A stretch of DNA of 64,000 nucleotides from Streptomyces sp. SJL17-4 (GTDB lineage Bacteria; Actinomycetota; Actinomycetes; Streptomycetales; Streptomycetaceae). Positions 43,943-53,318 of the stretch are shown here, piece by piece. Location of the stretch: contig NZ_CP104578.1 in the NCBI RefSeq assembly GCF_036826855.1, positions 5,181,501 through 5,245,500 on the forward strand, written 5' to 3'. The notes beneath the pieces were generated by a model. That model ran no database searches. It was not told where the DNA came from and saw only the letters and a program-made list of their open reading frames with translations. The number at the start of each line of letters is the position of its first letter. Within the stretch, counting starts at the first letter, position 1. Position numbers and translations under genes: made by a program.

Positions 43943-44737
43943 TCACAGGTGTGCCTCCAGGGCGTCACGGAGCCGGCGCAGCAGGGCGATGTCGGGATCG
44001 GCCACCGGCAGGGCCGGTAACAGGGTGGGCGAGGGCGGTGGCGGCGGTACGGGGGTGGGGTCGAGCGGCGTCTCGACGAGCCCGGCGGCCGCGAGCCGCC
44101 GGACGTCGAGGAGGGTGTGGAAGGCGGGGCGGCCGAGCACCCGGGCCAGCTCCGCCGGGCTCCGCCGCCCGTCCGCGGCGGCGAGCAGGGCCCGCTGGCG
44201 CGCCCCCACGGTCTGGCCGGGGGCGGCGGGGCGCGGGGTGACGGGGGCGGTGTCCACGGCGGCGTACGGCCAGACGGCGTCGAGGAGTTCACGGCGGCGG
44301 ACCGTCTCGCGCTCGACCGCCTCCGCCGACACCGGCCGCACCGTCCCGAACCAGTGCCCGACCCCGTACCGGAAGCGGGTCGGGCCGCTGGTGGGGGAGA
44401 GGGCGAAGAAGGCCGCGTCGAAGACGGCGCCGAGGTGGCAGATCTCCAGCTCGCCGTCGTGGAGCCGGCCGCTGTCGACGAGGAAGCGGCCGACGGAGCG
44501 ATGGGCGCCGGCCCGGTCGACGGCCTCGTCCCAGCCCTCGCGGGGCAGCCGTCCGCCGGTGGTGAGGAGGACGTCGACGCCGGGGGCGGCGGGGCTCTCG
44601 GCGTGCACGACGCGGCCGTCGACGAGGTAGAGCGTGCCGTGGTCGCGGAGCAGGGCGCCGGTGGCCTTCTCGGCGGCGAGCCGGACCAGCATCGGGGAGA
44701 CGGGGGTGGCGACCGCGCTCGCTCCGGGCCCGCTCAC
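43943..44737 (-). CDS. DUF4388-like protein with helix-turn-helix-like end
   Basis: 264 residues from GTG 44737, overlapping the upstream stop (GTGA). The first half (LVRLAAEKATGALLRDHGTLYLVDGRVVHAESP, LPREGWDEAVDRAGAHRSVGRFLVDSGRLHDGELEICHLGAVFDAAF) resembles DUF4388/PATAN proteins, which are linked to GTPase and polarity systems. The middle (AARQRALLAAADGRRSPAELARVLGRPAFHTLLDVRRLAAAGLVE) is like a winged helix. Pro-rich stretch before the C terminus. Confidence 0.65.
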   Translation of the reverse strand: MSGPGASAVATPVSPMLVRLAAEKATGALLRDHGTLYLVDGRVVHAESPAAPGVDVLLTTGGRLPREGWDEAVDRAGAHRSVGRFLVDSGRLHDGELEICHLGAVFDAAFFALSPTSGPTRFRYGVGHWFGTVRPVSAEAVERETVRRRELLDAVWPYAAVDTAPVTPRPAAPGQTVGARQRALLAAADGRRSPAELARVLGRPAFHTLLDVRRLAAAGLVETPLDPTPVPPPPPSPTLLPALPVADPDIALLRRLRDALEAHL

Positions 44738-45126
44738 CCCAGAACCAGCCGTTCGGCGAGGTCGCGGAGGCGGAGCCGGGCGAGGGCGAGGTTGCCGGTG
44801 TCGCGGTCGAGCCAGAGGTGGAGGAAGACGCTGCTGTCGAAGGACGTCTCGACGAAGCGGAGGACGTGGTAGCCGGCGCGGGTGGTGACGATCAGGTCCT
44901 CGACGGGCGGTTCGCCGCCGGGGGTCTCCTCCGCTGCCGCGAACGAGTCGAACTCGGCGGCGGCGCGGGCGAGTTCTGCGGTCTCGGCGGCTGTCGTCTC
45001 ATGGTCGCCGACCGGTGAGTCGCCCGCCGTCCCGAGGGCGAGCCCGCTGGTCCAGTCGACCAGGGAGGCTCCGCGAGCGCCCGGCAGGGCCATGGCCTCC
45101 AGAAGGCACTCGTCGATTCCGGGCAC
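44734..45126 (-). CDS. Roadblock/LC7-like small protein (first of the operon)
   Basis: 130 residues from GTG 45126 (GGGAGGGG upstream). ALPGARGASLVDWTSGLALGTAGD opens a Roadblock-like domain, then a helix with AETAELARAAAEFDSFAAAEE and strands VEDLIVTTRAGYHVLRFVE and VFLHLWLDRDTGNLALARLRLRDL. It overlaps the next gene by GTGA and is the first of four same-strand genes, three of them Roadblock-like. Confidence 0.75.
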   Translation of the reverse strand: MPGIDECLLEAMALPGARGASLVDWTSGLALGTAGDSPVGDHETTAAETAELARAAAEFDSFAAAEETPGGEPPVEDLIVTTRAGYHVLRFVETSFDSSVFLHLWLDRDTGNLALARLRLRDLAERLVLG

Positions 45127-45277
45127 GCGGATTCCCCTCCCGATGCGGCGTGCGAACGTACGGCAGTGACGGTGACGTTACTGAACGCAGTGCTCCGGGG
45201 GAGGGGTTCTGGCATTTTCCATCGGAACATGCCAGTACCCGACCGCAATCACGCGGGATTGTGTGTCAGGTCGCGGG

Positions 45278-45763
45278 TCAGGTCTTCGATTCCACCGCGT
45301 TCGCGATCTCGGACAGGTCCTTCGTGAGCGCCTTGGCCACCGCCTTCGCGCCGAAGCGGGCCATCAGCCGCCCCAGGAAGCCCTGCTTGAGGCCGCGGAC
45401 GGGCCGGGCGGAGAACGTCATCCGCAGGGTGGTCGCCCCCGCCCCGTCGGGCGTGAGGGTGAGCTCGGAGACGTAGTGCATGCCGTGCGAGTCGGCGACC
45501 GTGACGTACCGGTCGGGTGGCTCGCACTCCGTCACCAGCATCTCCTCGGTGGCCTCCTTGCCCAGCATCCGCCGGGTCTCGCGCCAGCGGGTGCCCACGG
45601 CGAAGCCGCCCTCGGTGAGCACCTCGACCCGCTCGACGCCCGAGAGGACGCGGGGCATGTCCGGCAGATCGGTGATCGACTCCCAGACCCGCCCGGGTGA
45701 GGCGTCGACCCGCCGCTCGACGACGACGGTGGTGGTGTTCGAACCCGGTCCCGTTCCAGTCAT
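45278..45763 (-). CDS. SRPBCC-family (START/CoxG-like) protein
   Basis: 161 residues. VERRVDASPGRVWESITDLPDMPRVLSGVERVEVLTEG and GTRWRETRRMLGKEATEEMLVTECEPPDRYV are the first strand and helix grip of the SRPBCC fold, and the end (FLGRLMARFGAKAVAKALTKDLSEIANAVE) is the long C-terminal helix. It binds a hydrophobic ligand or acts as polyketide cyclase. It is 151 bases from the Roadblock operon and separately transcribed. Confidence 0.87.
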   Translation of the reverse strand: MTGTGPGSNTTTVVVERRVDASPGRVWESITDLPDMPRVLSGVERVEVLTEGGFAVGTRWRETRRMLGKEATEEMLVTECEPPDRYVTVADSHGMHYVSELTLTPDGAGATTLRMTFSARPVRGLKQGFLGRLMARFGAKAVAKALTKDLSEIANAVESKT

Positions 45764-45795
45764 GGCTTCATCGAAACCGCGACGCGGGGCCCGCG

Positions 45796-47112
45796 CTACC
45801 CGACGAGGGCGTCCGCGTGCTCCCCGCCCGACTCGGCGACGATCTCCGCGAGCGTCTGGGGCTTCCGTACCGTCGTGAAGGTGACCGCGCCGGCGTCGCT
45901 CACCGTGAAGCCGTGGATGCCCGGCCGGGGCAGGCTGTTGTACGCGTAGTGGTGGGCGAAGTAGTACGCGCCGGTGTCCGGGACGGCCACCACGTCACCC
46001 GGGTGCAGCAGCGGCAGCGCCCGGCCGGTGGCGAGCATGTCCCCGGTGAAGCAGGCGGGGCCCGCCACGTCCTGGACGGCGACCTCCCCGGTGCGGGGGC
46101 GGCCCTCGGAGTCGTACGCGAGGACGCGCAGCGGCCAGGCCTCGGGGGCGTAGACCGTCCGGGTGGCCAGCTGCACACCCGCGTGGGTGACGGCGATGGG
46201 GCGGCCGCCGGAGGTCTTGGTGTACTCCACCCGGGCGAGGACCGTGCCGTGCTTGGCGAGCAGCGAGCGGCCGAACTCGGTCACCAGGCCGTAGCGGCCG
46301 TCGAAGAGCCCGGGGACGGTGTCGGCGAGCAGCCGGGCGTACTCCGCGTACGTCGGCGTCTCCTCGTCGGAGCCGAAGTCGACCGGCAGGCCGCCACCGA
46401 TGTCGAGGGTGTCGATCTGCTGCCGGCCGGCCGCCCGGTTGATCTCCTCGGCCAGCGCGTACGCCTCTCCGACGCCTTCGGCCATCAGGGCGAGCGGGAT
46501 GCCCTGGGAGCCGGTGTGGGTGTGCAGCCGGGTCAGCCAGGGCCGCTCCAGGTACGCCTGGACGACGGTCTTGCGGGCGCCCTCGTCGCGGAGTGCCACG
46601 CCGAACTTGGAGGTGGCGGTCGCGGTCGAGAGGGCGCCGATGGAACCGGCTCCGACCTGCGGGTTCACCCGGATCCCGAGGGGTGAGGCGGTGGGGGCGG
46701 AGGCGACGAGCGTGTCGAGGCGGGCCAGTTCCTGGAGGTTGTCGGCGTTGACGGCGATGCCGAGGGCGAGGGCCTGGCGCAGCTCGGCGGGGGTCTTGGC
46801 GGGGGAGTCGAGCACGGTGCGGGTGGGCGGGACTCCGGCGGCGCGCGCGAGGGCCAGCTCGCCGGGGCTCGCGACCTCGACGCCCAGCCCGGACTCGTGC
46901 AGGAGGCGGAGGACGGGGACGAGCGGGGCGGCCTTCACGGCGAAGGCGTGCAGTACGGGCGCATCGGTGACGGCGGCGAACGCGCTGGTCAGAGCGGCTG
47001 CGGAGGCGCGGATGCCGGCGGTGTCGAGGAGGGCGACGACCGGTTCGGCGGGGGAGAGGAGTCCTTGGTCGACGGAGGCTCGGACGGCGAGATCGCGGCG
47101 GGAGGAGGCCAT
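45796..47112 (-). CDS. PLP-dependent decarboxylase, LysA/fold III
   Basis: 438 residues. Lys60 in HAFAVKA should bind PLP; HTHTGSQG, LDIGGGLPVDFGSDE and EFGRSLLAKHG follow as in diaminopimelate/ornithine decarboxylases. The active-site Cys sits in GPACFTGDML where DAP decarboxylases have CESxD, and the last motif is AYYFAHHYAYNSLPRP. The substrate is therefore open: DAP-like amino acids or another. Divergent from hutU with 103 bases between starts. Start ATG 47112 has only a weak GGGA. Confidence 0.83.
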   Translation of the reverse strand: MASSRRDLAVRASVDQGLLSPAEPVVALLDTAGIRASAAALTSAFAAVTDAPVLHAFAVKAAPLVPVLRLLHESGLGVEVASPGELALARAAGVPPTRTVLDSPAKTPAELRQALALGIAVNADNLQELARLDTLVASAPTASPLGIRVNPQVGAGSIGALSTATATSKFGVALRDEGARKTVVQAYLERPWLTRLHTHTGSQGIPLALMAEGVGEAYALAEEINRAAGRQQIDTLDIGGGLPVDFGSDEETPTYAEYARLLADTVPGLFDGRYGLVTEFGRSLLAKHGTVLARVEYTKTSGGRPIAVTHAGVQLATRTVYAPEAWPLRVLAYDSEGRPRTGEVAVQDVAGPACFTGDMLATGRALPLLHPGDVVAVPDTGAYYFAHHYAYNSLPRPGIHGFTVSDAGAVTFTTVRKPQTLAEIVAESGGEHADALVG

Positions 47113-47151
47113 GTGTCCATCCCATCACCGGGACGTGCGGCCCCGCAGCTG

Positions 47152-47187
47152 TTGACTACAACTATTCAAGCCGCCAGGATGTGAATA
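47152..47187. promoter_or_regulatory. hut promoter with overlapping inverted repeat
   Basis: TTGACT (47152-47157) and CAGGAT (47175-47180) are 17 bases apart and suit a sigma-HrdB promoter for hutU. TATTCA (47163-47168) and TGAATA (47182-47187), 13 bases apart, form an inverted repeat centred on the start of the -10 box. This is a likely repressor site, responding perhaps to urocanate or another histidine product. Confidence 0.62.
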
Positions 47188-47215
47188 TCTGAACGACATT
47201 CGAGGAGGCACCGCC

Positions 47216-48913
47216 ATGTCAGGACCCCGCCCCGTACGGGCCCCGCGCGGTACGGAACTGAGCGCCCTGGGATGGCAGCAGGAGGCCGCCCTCCGGATGC
47301 TCCAGAACAACCTCGACCCCGAGGTCGCCGAGCACCCCGACAAGCTCGTCGTCTACGGCGGCACCGGCAAGGCCGCCCGCGACTGGCGCTCCTTCGACGC
47401 CATGGTCCGCACGCTCCGGACGCTGAAGCAGGACGAGACGATGCTCGTCCAGTCCGGCCGCCCCGTCGGCGTCATGCAGACCCACGAGTGGGCCCCGCGC
47501 GTCCTCATCGCCAACTCCAACCTGGTCGGCGACTGGGCCAACTGGGAGGAGTTCCGGCGCCTGGAGCAGCTCGGCCTCACCATGTACGGCCAGATGACCG
47601 CCGGTTCCTGGATCTACATCGGCACCCAGGGCATCCTCCAGGGCACGTACGAGACCTTCGCCGCCGTCGCCGCCAAGAAGTTCAACGGCACTTTGGCCGG
47701 GACGATCACCCTCACCGCGGGACTCGGCGGCATGGGCGGCGCCCAGCCCCTCGCCGTGACGATGAACGACGGCGTCGCGATCTGCATCGACGTCGACCCG
47801 CGCGCCATCGAGCGCCGCATCGAGCACCGCTACCTGGACGTGAAGGCCGACAACCTCGCCCACGCGCTCCAGTTGGCCACCGAGGCCCGCGACGCCCGCC
47901 GCCCGCTCTCCATCGGCCTCCTCGGCAACGCCGCCGAGCTGCTCCCGCAGATGCTCGCCGAGGGCGCCCCGATCGACATCGTGACGGACCAGACCTCCGC
48001 CCACGACCCGCTCGCGTACCTCCCGGTCGGCGTCGCCTTCGACGACATGGCCGACGCGGCCGCCAAGGACCCGGCCGGGTTCACGGTGCGGGCCCGCGAG
48101 TCGATGGCGAAGCACGTCGAGGCCATGGTCGGCTTCATGGACGCGGGCGCCGAGGTCTTCGACTACGGCAACTCGATCCGCGGCGAGGCCCAGCTGGCCG
48201 GCTACGACCGCGCGTTCGCCTTCCCCGGCTTCGTCCCGGCGTACATCCGTCCGCTGTTCTGCGAGGGCAAGGGCCCGTTCCGCTGGGCGGCCCTGTCCGG
48301 CGAGGCTTCGGACATCCACAAGACGGACAAGGCGATCCTCGACCTCTTCCCGGAGAACGAATCGCTCCACCGCTGGATCAAGATGGCCGGCGAGCGCGTC
48401 CACTTCCAGGGCCTGCCCGCCCGTATCTGCTGGCTCGGCCAGGGCGAGCGCGACAAGGCCGGCGACATGTTCAACGACATGGTCGGCAACGGCACCCTCG
48501 CCGCGCCCCTCGCGATCGGCCGCGACCACCTCGACTGCGGCTCGGTGGCCTCCCCGTACCGTGAGACCGAGGCCATGCTCGACGGCTCCGACGCCATCGC
48601 CGACTGGCCGCTCCTCAACGCCATGGTGAACGTCGCCTCCGGCGCGTCCTGGGTCTCCCTCCACCACGGCGGCGGCGTCGGCATGGGCCGCTCCATCCAC
48701 GCCGGTCAGGTCTCGGTCGCCGACGGCACCAAGCTCGCGGGCGAGAAGATCCGCCGCGTCCTGACGAACGACCCCGGCATGGGCGTCATCCGCCACGTCG
48801 ACGCGGGCTACGACATCGCGGAGCGGGTCGCCGACGAGCGCGGCGTCCGCATCCCGATGCGCGAGGGCGACGACGCGTCCGGCGCGTCCGGCGCGGCCGA
48901 GGCCTCCGCGTGA
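47216..48913 (+). CDS. hutU: Urocanate hydratase
   Basis: 565 residues from ATG 47216 (GGAGG upstream). Adds water to urocanate to give imidazolone propionate, second step of histidine use, with a tightly bound NAD+. [59 protein letters not shown] (NAD) and [15 protein letters not shown] with the active-site Cys are intact. The stop overlaps the next gene (GTGA). hutH is not in the window. Confidence 0.96.
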   Translation: MSGPRPVRAPRGTELSALGWQQEAALRMLQNNLDPEVAEHPDKLVVYGGTGKAARDWRSFDAMVRTLRTLKQDETMLVQSGRPVGVMQTHEWAPRVLIANSNLVGDWANWEEFRRLEQLGLTMYGQMTAGSWIYIGTQGILQGTYETFAAVAAKKFNGTLAGTITLTAGLGGMGGAQPLAVTMNDGVAICIDVDPRAIERRIEHRYLDVKADNLAHALQLATEARDARRPLSIGLLGNAAELLPQMLAEGAPIDIVTDQTSAHDPLAYLPVGVAFDDMADAAAKDPAGFTVRARESMAKHVEAMVGFMDAGAEVFDYGNSIRGEAQLAGYDRAFAFPGFVPAYIRPLFCEGKGPFRWAALSGEASDIHKTDKAILDLFPENESLHRWIKMAGERVHFQGLPARICWLGQGERDKAGDMFNDMVGNGTLAAPLAIGRDHLDCGSVASPYRETEAMLDGSDAIADWPLLNAMVNVASGASWVSLHHGGGVGMGRSIHAGQVSVADGTKLAGEKIRRVLTNDPGMGVIRHVDAGYDIAERVADERGVRIPMREGDDASGASGAAEASA

Positions 48914-50127
48914 GTGCCACCTTCCAGGCCATGTGGCGGTCGCTGCGGCCCATCGGCCGCAGCGCCGCCTCCGGCGGATACCGGCGCTACGCCTGGACCG
49001 AGGCCGACGCCGACTGCCGCCTCTGGTTCCGGATGCAGGCCGAGGCCCGCCGCATGGACGTCGAGACCGACCGCAACGGCAACCAGTGGGCCTGGCTCGG
49101 CGACCCCACGGCCGGGGACGCCGTCGTCACCGGCTCCCACCTGGACTCCGTCCCGGACGGCGGCGCCTTCGACGGCCCCCTCGGCGTCGTCTCCGCCTTC
49201 GCCGCCCTCGACGAACTCCGCTCGCGCGGCGTCTCGTTCAAGCGCCCGCTCGCCATCACCAACTTCGGCGACGAGGAGGGCGCCCGCTTCGGCCTCGCCT
49301 GCGTCGGCTCCCGCCTCACCGCCGGCCGGCTGACGAAGGAGCAGGCGTACGAGCTCCGCGACGCCTCCGGCATCAGCCTCCCCCAGGCCATGGAAGCGGC
49401 CGGACACGACCCCGCGGCCATCGGCCCGGACCCCGAACGGCTCGCCCGTATCGGCGCGTTCGTCGAACTCCACGTCGAGCAGGGCCGCGCCCTGGACCTG
49501 TCCGGGGACGCCGTCGGCATCGCCTCCTCCATCTGGCCGCACGGCCGCTGGCGGTACGACTTCGCGGGCGAGGCCAACCACGCGGGCACCACCCGCCTGG
49601 TCGACCGCCGCGACCCGATGCTCACCTACGCGGAGACGGTCCTCGCCGCCCGCCGCGAGGCGGAGCTGGCGGGCGCCGTCGCCACCTTCGGCAAGATCGC
49701 GGTCGAGCCGAACGGCGTCAACGCCATCCCCTCCCTGGTCCGCGGCTGGCTCGACGCCCGCGCCGCCGACCAGGACTCGCTCGACACGGTCGTGGCGGGC
49801 GTCGAGACGGCGGCCCGCGACTACGCCCGGCGGCACGGCATCGACCTCACGGTCGTCCAGGAGTCCTTCACCCCGATCGTGGACTTCTCGCACGCCCTGC
49901 GCGACGAGCTGTCCCGGATCCTGGGTGCGTCCGGAAAGGTCCCGGTCCTCGGCACCGGCGCCGGACACGACGCGGGAATCCTCTCCGAATCGATTCCGAC
50001 CGCCATGCTGTTCGTACGGAACCCCACCGGCGTCTCGCACTCCCCGGCCGAGTTCGCGGCCGAGGACGACTGCGCGGCCGGGGTCCTCGCACTCGCCGAC
50101 GTACTGGAGGAGCTGGCGTGCCGCTGA
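48910..50127 (+). CDS. M20 amidohydrolase, candidate N-formylglutamate deformylase
   Basis: 405 residues from GTG 48910, overlapping hutU. Family M20 of the allantoate amidohydrolase / N-carbamoyl amino acid hydrolase branch: metal ligands His77 (GSHLDS), Asp88 (GAFDG), Glu122-Glu123 (FGDEEG), His188 (ELHVEQG) and a last His (GTGAGHDAG), with NHAGTTR for the dimer-domain carboxylate contact. It would usually be annotated as allantoate amidohydrolase. Context, lying between hutU and hutF with no hutG present, points instead to hydrolysis of N-formyl-L-glutamate to glutamate and formate; this is inference. Confidence 0.85.
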   Translation: MSATFQAMWRSLRPIGRSAASGGYRRYAWTEADADCRLWFRMQAEARRMDVETDRNGNQWAWLGDPTAGDAVVTGSHLDSVPDGGAFDGPLGVVSAFAALDELRSRGVSFKRPLAITNFGDEEGARFGLACVGSRLTAGRLTKEQAYELRDASGISLPQAMEAAGHDPAAIGPDPERLARIGAFVELHVEQGRALDLSGDAVGIASSIWPHGRWRYDFAGEANHAGTTRLVDRRDPMLTYAETVLAARREAELAGAVATFGKIAVEPNGVNAIPSLVRGWLDARAADQDSLDTVVAGVETAARDYARRHGIDLTVVQESFTPIVDFSHALRDELSRILGASGKVPVLGTGAGHDAGILSESIPTAMLFVRNPTGVSHSPAEFAAEDDCAAGVLALADVLEELACR

Positions 50128-51458
50128 CGACGTACTGGCTGGAACACGCCTGGCTCGACACCAACGTCGAGCCGGGCGTGGCCCTGGACGTGTCCGCCGA
50201 CGGCCGGATCGCGGCCGTACGCACCGGGGTCGACGCCCCGCCCCCGGGCGCGGTGGTGCTCCGCGGCCTGACGATCCCGGGCCTGGCCAACGCCCACTCG
50301 CACGCCTTCCACCGCGCCCTGCGCGGCACGGTCCAGGTCGGCTCCGGCACCTTCTGGACCTGGCGCGAGGTCATGTACGGCGTGGCCCAGCGCCTCACCC
50401 CCGACAGCTACTTCGCCCTGGCCCGCGCCGTGTACGCGGAGATGGCGCTGGCGGGCATCACGGCCGTCGGCGAGTTCCACTACCTCCACCACGCGCCCGG
50501 CGGCACCGCGTACGCCGACCCCAACGCCATGGGCGAGGCCCTGATCGCGGCGGCGGGGGAGGCGGGCATCCGCATCACCCTCCTCGACACGGCGTACCTC
50601 TCCTCCGGCTTCGGCGCCGCCCCCGACCGGCACCAGCTCCGCTTCTCCGACGGCACGGCCGAGGCCTGGGCCGAGCGGGTGAGCGCACTGAAGGAGCGGG
50701 ACGGGGTACGCATCGGGGCGGCGATCCACTCCGTACGGGCGGTCCCGGCGGACCAGCTGGCGACGGTGGCCCGCTGGGCCCAGGACCGGCAGGCGCCCCT
50801 CCACGTCCACCTCTCCGAGCAGACCGCCGAGAACGACGCCTGCCTGGCGGCCCACGGCCGCACGCCCACCCAGCTCCTCGCCGACCACGGCGTGCTCGGC
50901 GCACGGACCACGGGCGTCCACAACACCCACATGACGGACGCCGACATCGCCCTGATCGGCTCGTCGTCCACCGGCACGTGCATGTGCCCCACGACGGAAC
51001 GGGACCTGGCCGACGGCATCGGCCCGGCCGTCGCCCTCCAGCAGGCCGGCTCCCCGCTCTCCCTCGGCAGCGACAGCCACGCCGTGATCGACCTCCTGGA
51101 GGAGGCGCGGGCGATGGAGCTGAACGAGCGCCTGCGCACCCGCACCCGGGGCCACTGGACGGCGGCGGCACTCCTCCGCGCGGCCACGGCCGACGGCCAC
51201 GCGGCCCTCGGCCGGCCGGACGCGGGCACGCTGGAGACGGGCGCCCTCGCCGACTTCACGACGATCGCGCTGGACTCGGTCAGGACAGCGGGACCGGTAC
51301 CGCGTCTGGCAGCCGAGACGGCGGTATTCGCAGCGTCGGCAGCGGACGTCCGGCACACGGTCGTGGGCGGACGTCACGTCGTACGGGACGGGGTCCACGG
51401 CTCCGTGCCGGACGCCGCCCAGGCCCTCGCGGACTCGATCGCCGCCCTGCGCGGCTGA
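50118..51458 (+). CDS. hutF: Formimidoylglutamate deiminase
   Basis: 446 residues from GTG 50118 (GGAGGAG upstream), overlapping the M20 gene by 10 bases. Amidohydrolase superfamily: metal ligands in [13 protein letters not shown], His in HVHLSEQ, His in GVHNTHM and Asp in [10 protein letters not shown]. The enzyme deiminates N-formimino-L-glutamate to N-formyl-L-glutamate. Its presence marks the HutF-type branch, which needs a following deformylase. Confidence 0.93.
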   Translation: MPLTTYWLEHAWLDTNVEPGVALDVSADGRIAAVRTGVDAPPPGAVVLRGLTIPGLANAHSHAFHRALRGTVQVGSGTFWTWREVMYGVAQRLTPDSYFALARAVYAEMALAGITAVGEFHYLHHAPGGTAYADPNAMGEALIAAAGEAGIRITLLDTAYLSSGFGAAPDRHQLRFSDGTAEAWAERVSALKERDGVRIGAAIHSVRAVPADQLATVARWAQDRQAPLHVHLSEQTAENDACLAAHGRTPTQLLADHGVLGARTTGVHNTHMTDADIALIGSSSTGTCMCPTTERDLADGIGPAVALQQAGSPLSLGSDSHAVIDLLEEARAMELNERLRTRTRGHWTAAALLRAATADGHAALGRPDAGTLETGALADFTTIALDSVRTAGPVPRLAAETAVFAASAADVRHTVVGGRHVVRDGVHGSVPDAAQALADSIAALRG

Positions 51459-51484
51459 AGCGCCTGAAGGAGACACCTCTCATC

Positions 51485-52732
51485 ATGAACACGGGCCCCG
51501 CGGCGACGAACAACCCGGCGGCGAGCTCCGCCCCCACGAGCGCGAACAGCGCCGTGGCGACGACCGCCACCGCCATCGTCAACATCGCCAGCCTCGTCAC
51601 CAATGACCCCTCTCTCGGTGATGGTTCGTCCCTGGGCCTGATCCAGGACGCGGCCGTCGTCGTCGACGGCGACCGGGTCGTCTGGGTCGGTGAATCCAGC
51701 AAAGCACCGGCCACTGACAACAGGGTCGACGCGGGCGGCAGGGCGGTCGTCCCCGGCTTCGTCGACTCCCACTCCCACCTGGTCTTCGCGGGCGACCGCA
51801 CGGCCGAGTTCAACGCCCGCATGTCCGGCCAGGCGTACGCGGCGGGCGGCATCCGCACCACGGTCGCGGCGACGCGCGCCGCGACCGACGCCGAGCTCTC
51901 GGCGAACGTCGCCCGCTACCTCCGTGAGGCACTCCGCCAGGGCACGACGACCTTCGAGACGAAGTCCGGCTACGGCCTGACGGTCGAGGACGAGGCCCGC
52001 GCCCTGCGCATCGCCGCCGAGCACACCGACGAGGTCACGTACCTCGGCGCGCACATCGTCCCCCCGGACTACGCCGACGACCCGGCCGCGTACGTGGAGC
52101 TGGTGACCGGCGAGATGCTGGACGCGTGCGCCCCGTACGCCCGTTGGGTCGACGTCTTCTGCGAGAAGGGTGCCTTCGACGGCGACCAGGCCCGCGCGAT
52201 CCTCACCGCCGGCAAGGCGAAGGGCCTGCACCCCCGGGTGCACGCGAACCAGCTCACGTACGGCCCCGGCGTCCAGCTGGCGGTCGAACTGGACGCGGCG
52301 AGCGCGGACCACTGCACGCACCTGACGGACGCCGACGTGGACGCGCTGGCGAACGGGTCGACGGTCGCGACCCTCCTCCCGGGCGCGGAGTTCTCCACGC
52401 GCGCGCAGTGGCCGAACGCCCGCCGCCTCCTGGACGCGGGGGTGACGGTCGCCCTGTCCACGGACTGCAACCCGGGCTCGTCCTTCACGTCCTCGGTCCC
52501 CTTCTGCATCGCCCTCGCGGTACGGGACATGGGCATGACCCCGGACGAGGCGATCTGGTCGGCCACGGCGGGCGGCGCGGCGGCCCTGCGCCGCACGGAC
52601 GTCGGACGGCTGACGGTCGGCGCCCGCGCGGACCTGACCGTCCTGGACGCCCCGTCCCACGTCCACCTCGCCTACCGTCCGGGGGTCCCCCTGGTGACGG
52701 AGGTCTGGCGGGCGGGCGTGCGGGTGGTCTGA
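51485..52732 (+). CDS. hutI: Imidazolonepropionase
   Basis: 415 residues from ATG 51485; an N-terminal Ala/Thr/Ser-rich stretch of about 35 residues is unusual, so a later start is conceivable. Metal His in [30 protein letters not shown], His in [14 protein letters not shown] HPRVHANQ, and Asp in [10 protein letters not shown]. It opens the imidazolone ring to give formiminoglutamate. Last gene of hutU-M20-hutF-hutI, 26 bases after hutF. Confidence 0.95.
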   Translation: MNTGPAATNNPAASSAPTSANSAVATTATAIVNIASLVTNDPSLGDGSSLGLIQDAAVVVDGDRVVWVGESSKAPATDNRVDAGGRAVVPGFVDSHSHLVFAGDRTAEFNARMSGQAYAAGGIRTTVAATRAATDAELSANVARYLREALRQGTTTFETKSGYGLTVEDEARALRIAAEHTDEVTYLGAHIVPPDYADDPAAYVELVTGEMLDACAPYARWVDVFCEKGAFDGDQARAILTAGKAKGLHPRVHANQLTYGPGVQLAVELDAASADHCTHLTDADVDALANGSTVATLLPGAEFSTRAQWPNARRLLDAGVTVALSTDCNPGSSFTSSVPFCIALAVRDMGMTPDEAIWSATAGGAAALRRTDVGRLTVGARADLTVLDAPSHVHLAYRPGVPLVTEVWRAGVRVV

Positions 52733-52754
52733 GCGTGCGACGAGGCGTCGGGGG

Positions 52755-53111
52755 TCAGCGGAACGTGTGGACCAGCTCGATCTCGCCCACGATGTGCGCG
52801 TTGAACTCGTCGAGCTCCTCCGCCGGCACCCACAGCTCCAGGATCGTCCGGCCACCCGCCTGCCGGACCGGGTACCTGCGGAGGAACTCCGCGTCGACCT
52901 CGAAGCGGGTGACGAAGCCGGCGCCGTCGTGTCTGACGTTCCAGTCGCGCGCGATCCTCACCGCGTACTCCTCGTCGAGGACCGGGTAGAAGATCGGCTG
53001 CTCCGGCAGCCGCGGCGGCCAGGCCCGCCACCCCAGCTCCCGCACGAGGTCCAGCTCGACCGGACCGGTCGGGCGCCACAGGGTCGTCGTCGGGCGTCGG
53101 GCGGCGGTCAC
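52755..53111 (-). CDS. Small conserved protein, ADP-ribosylation/crystallin J1-annotated family
   Basis: 118 residues. TLWRPTGPVELDLVRELGWRAWPPRLPEQPIFYPVLDEEYAVRIARDWNVR and AEELDEFNAHIVGEIELVHTFR are the parts I recognise from actinomycete proteins that databases label ADP-ribosylation/crystallin J1; I see no catalytic residues that support that label. Convergent to hutI with 22 bases between. Start GTG 53111 has a weak site. Confidence 0.68.
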   Translation of the reverse strand: MTAARRPTTTLWRPTGPVELDLVRELGWRAWPPRLPEQPIFYPVLDEEYAVRIARDWNVRHDGAGFVTRFEVDAEFLRRYPVRQAGGRTILELWVPAEELDEFNAHIVGEIELVHTFR

Positions 53112-53318
53112 GGGGGTTCACTCTCTCTCAGGGGCAGCCGCGGGCGCGGTCCGCGGGGGCCCCGACGGTACCGACGGACCCGGTCCGCCGGCCACCGGGT
53201 TTCGTCCCCTCCTTCACGGGTTGGTCACGGAAAGCCCCGGTATCCCTGCCGCAGGCGACCGCGGACCGGTACCGTCCTGTCCTGGTAGTGCTCAGGGGGT
53301 AGACCGGGGGGTCGGCAA

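Noticed and set aside
52755..53111. ADP-ribosylating or crystallin-like enzyme
   Set aside because: The database-style name is not backed by catalytic residues that I can see; kept as a conserved protein of unknown function.
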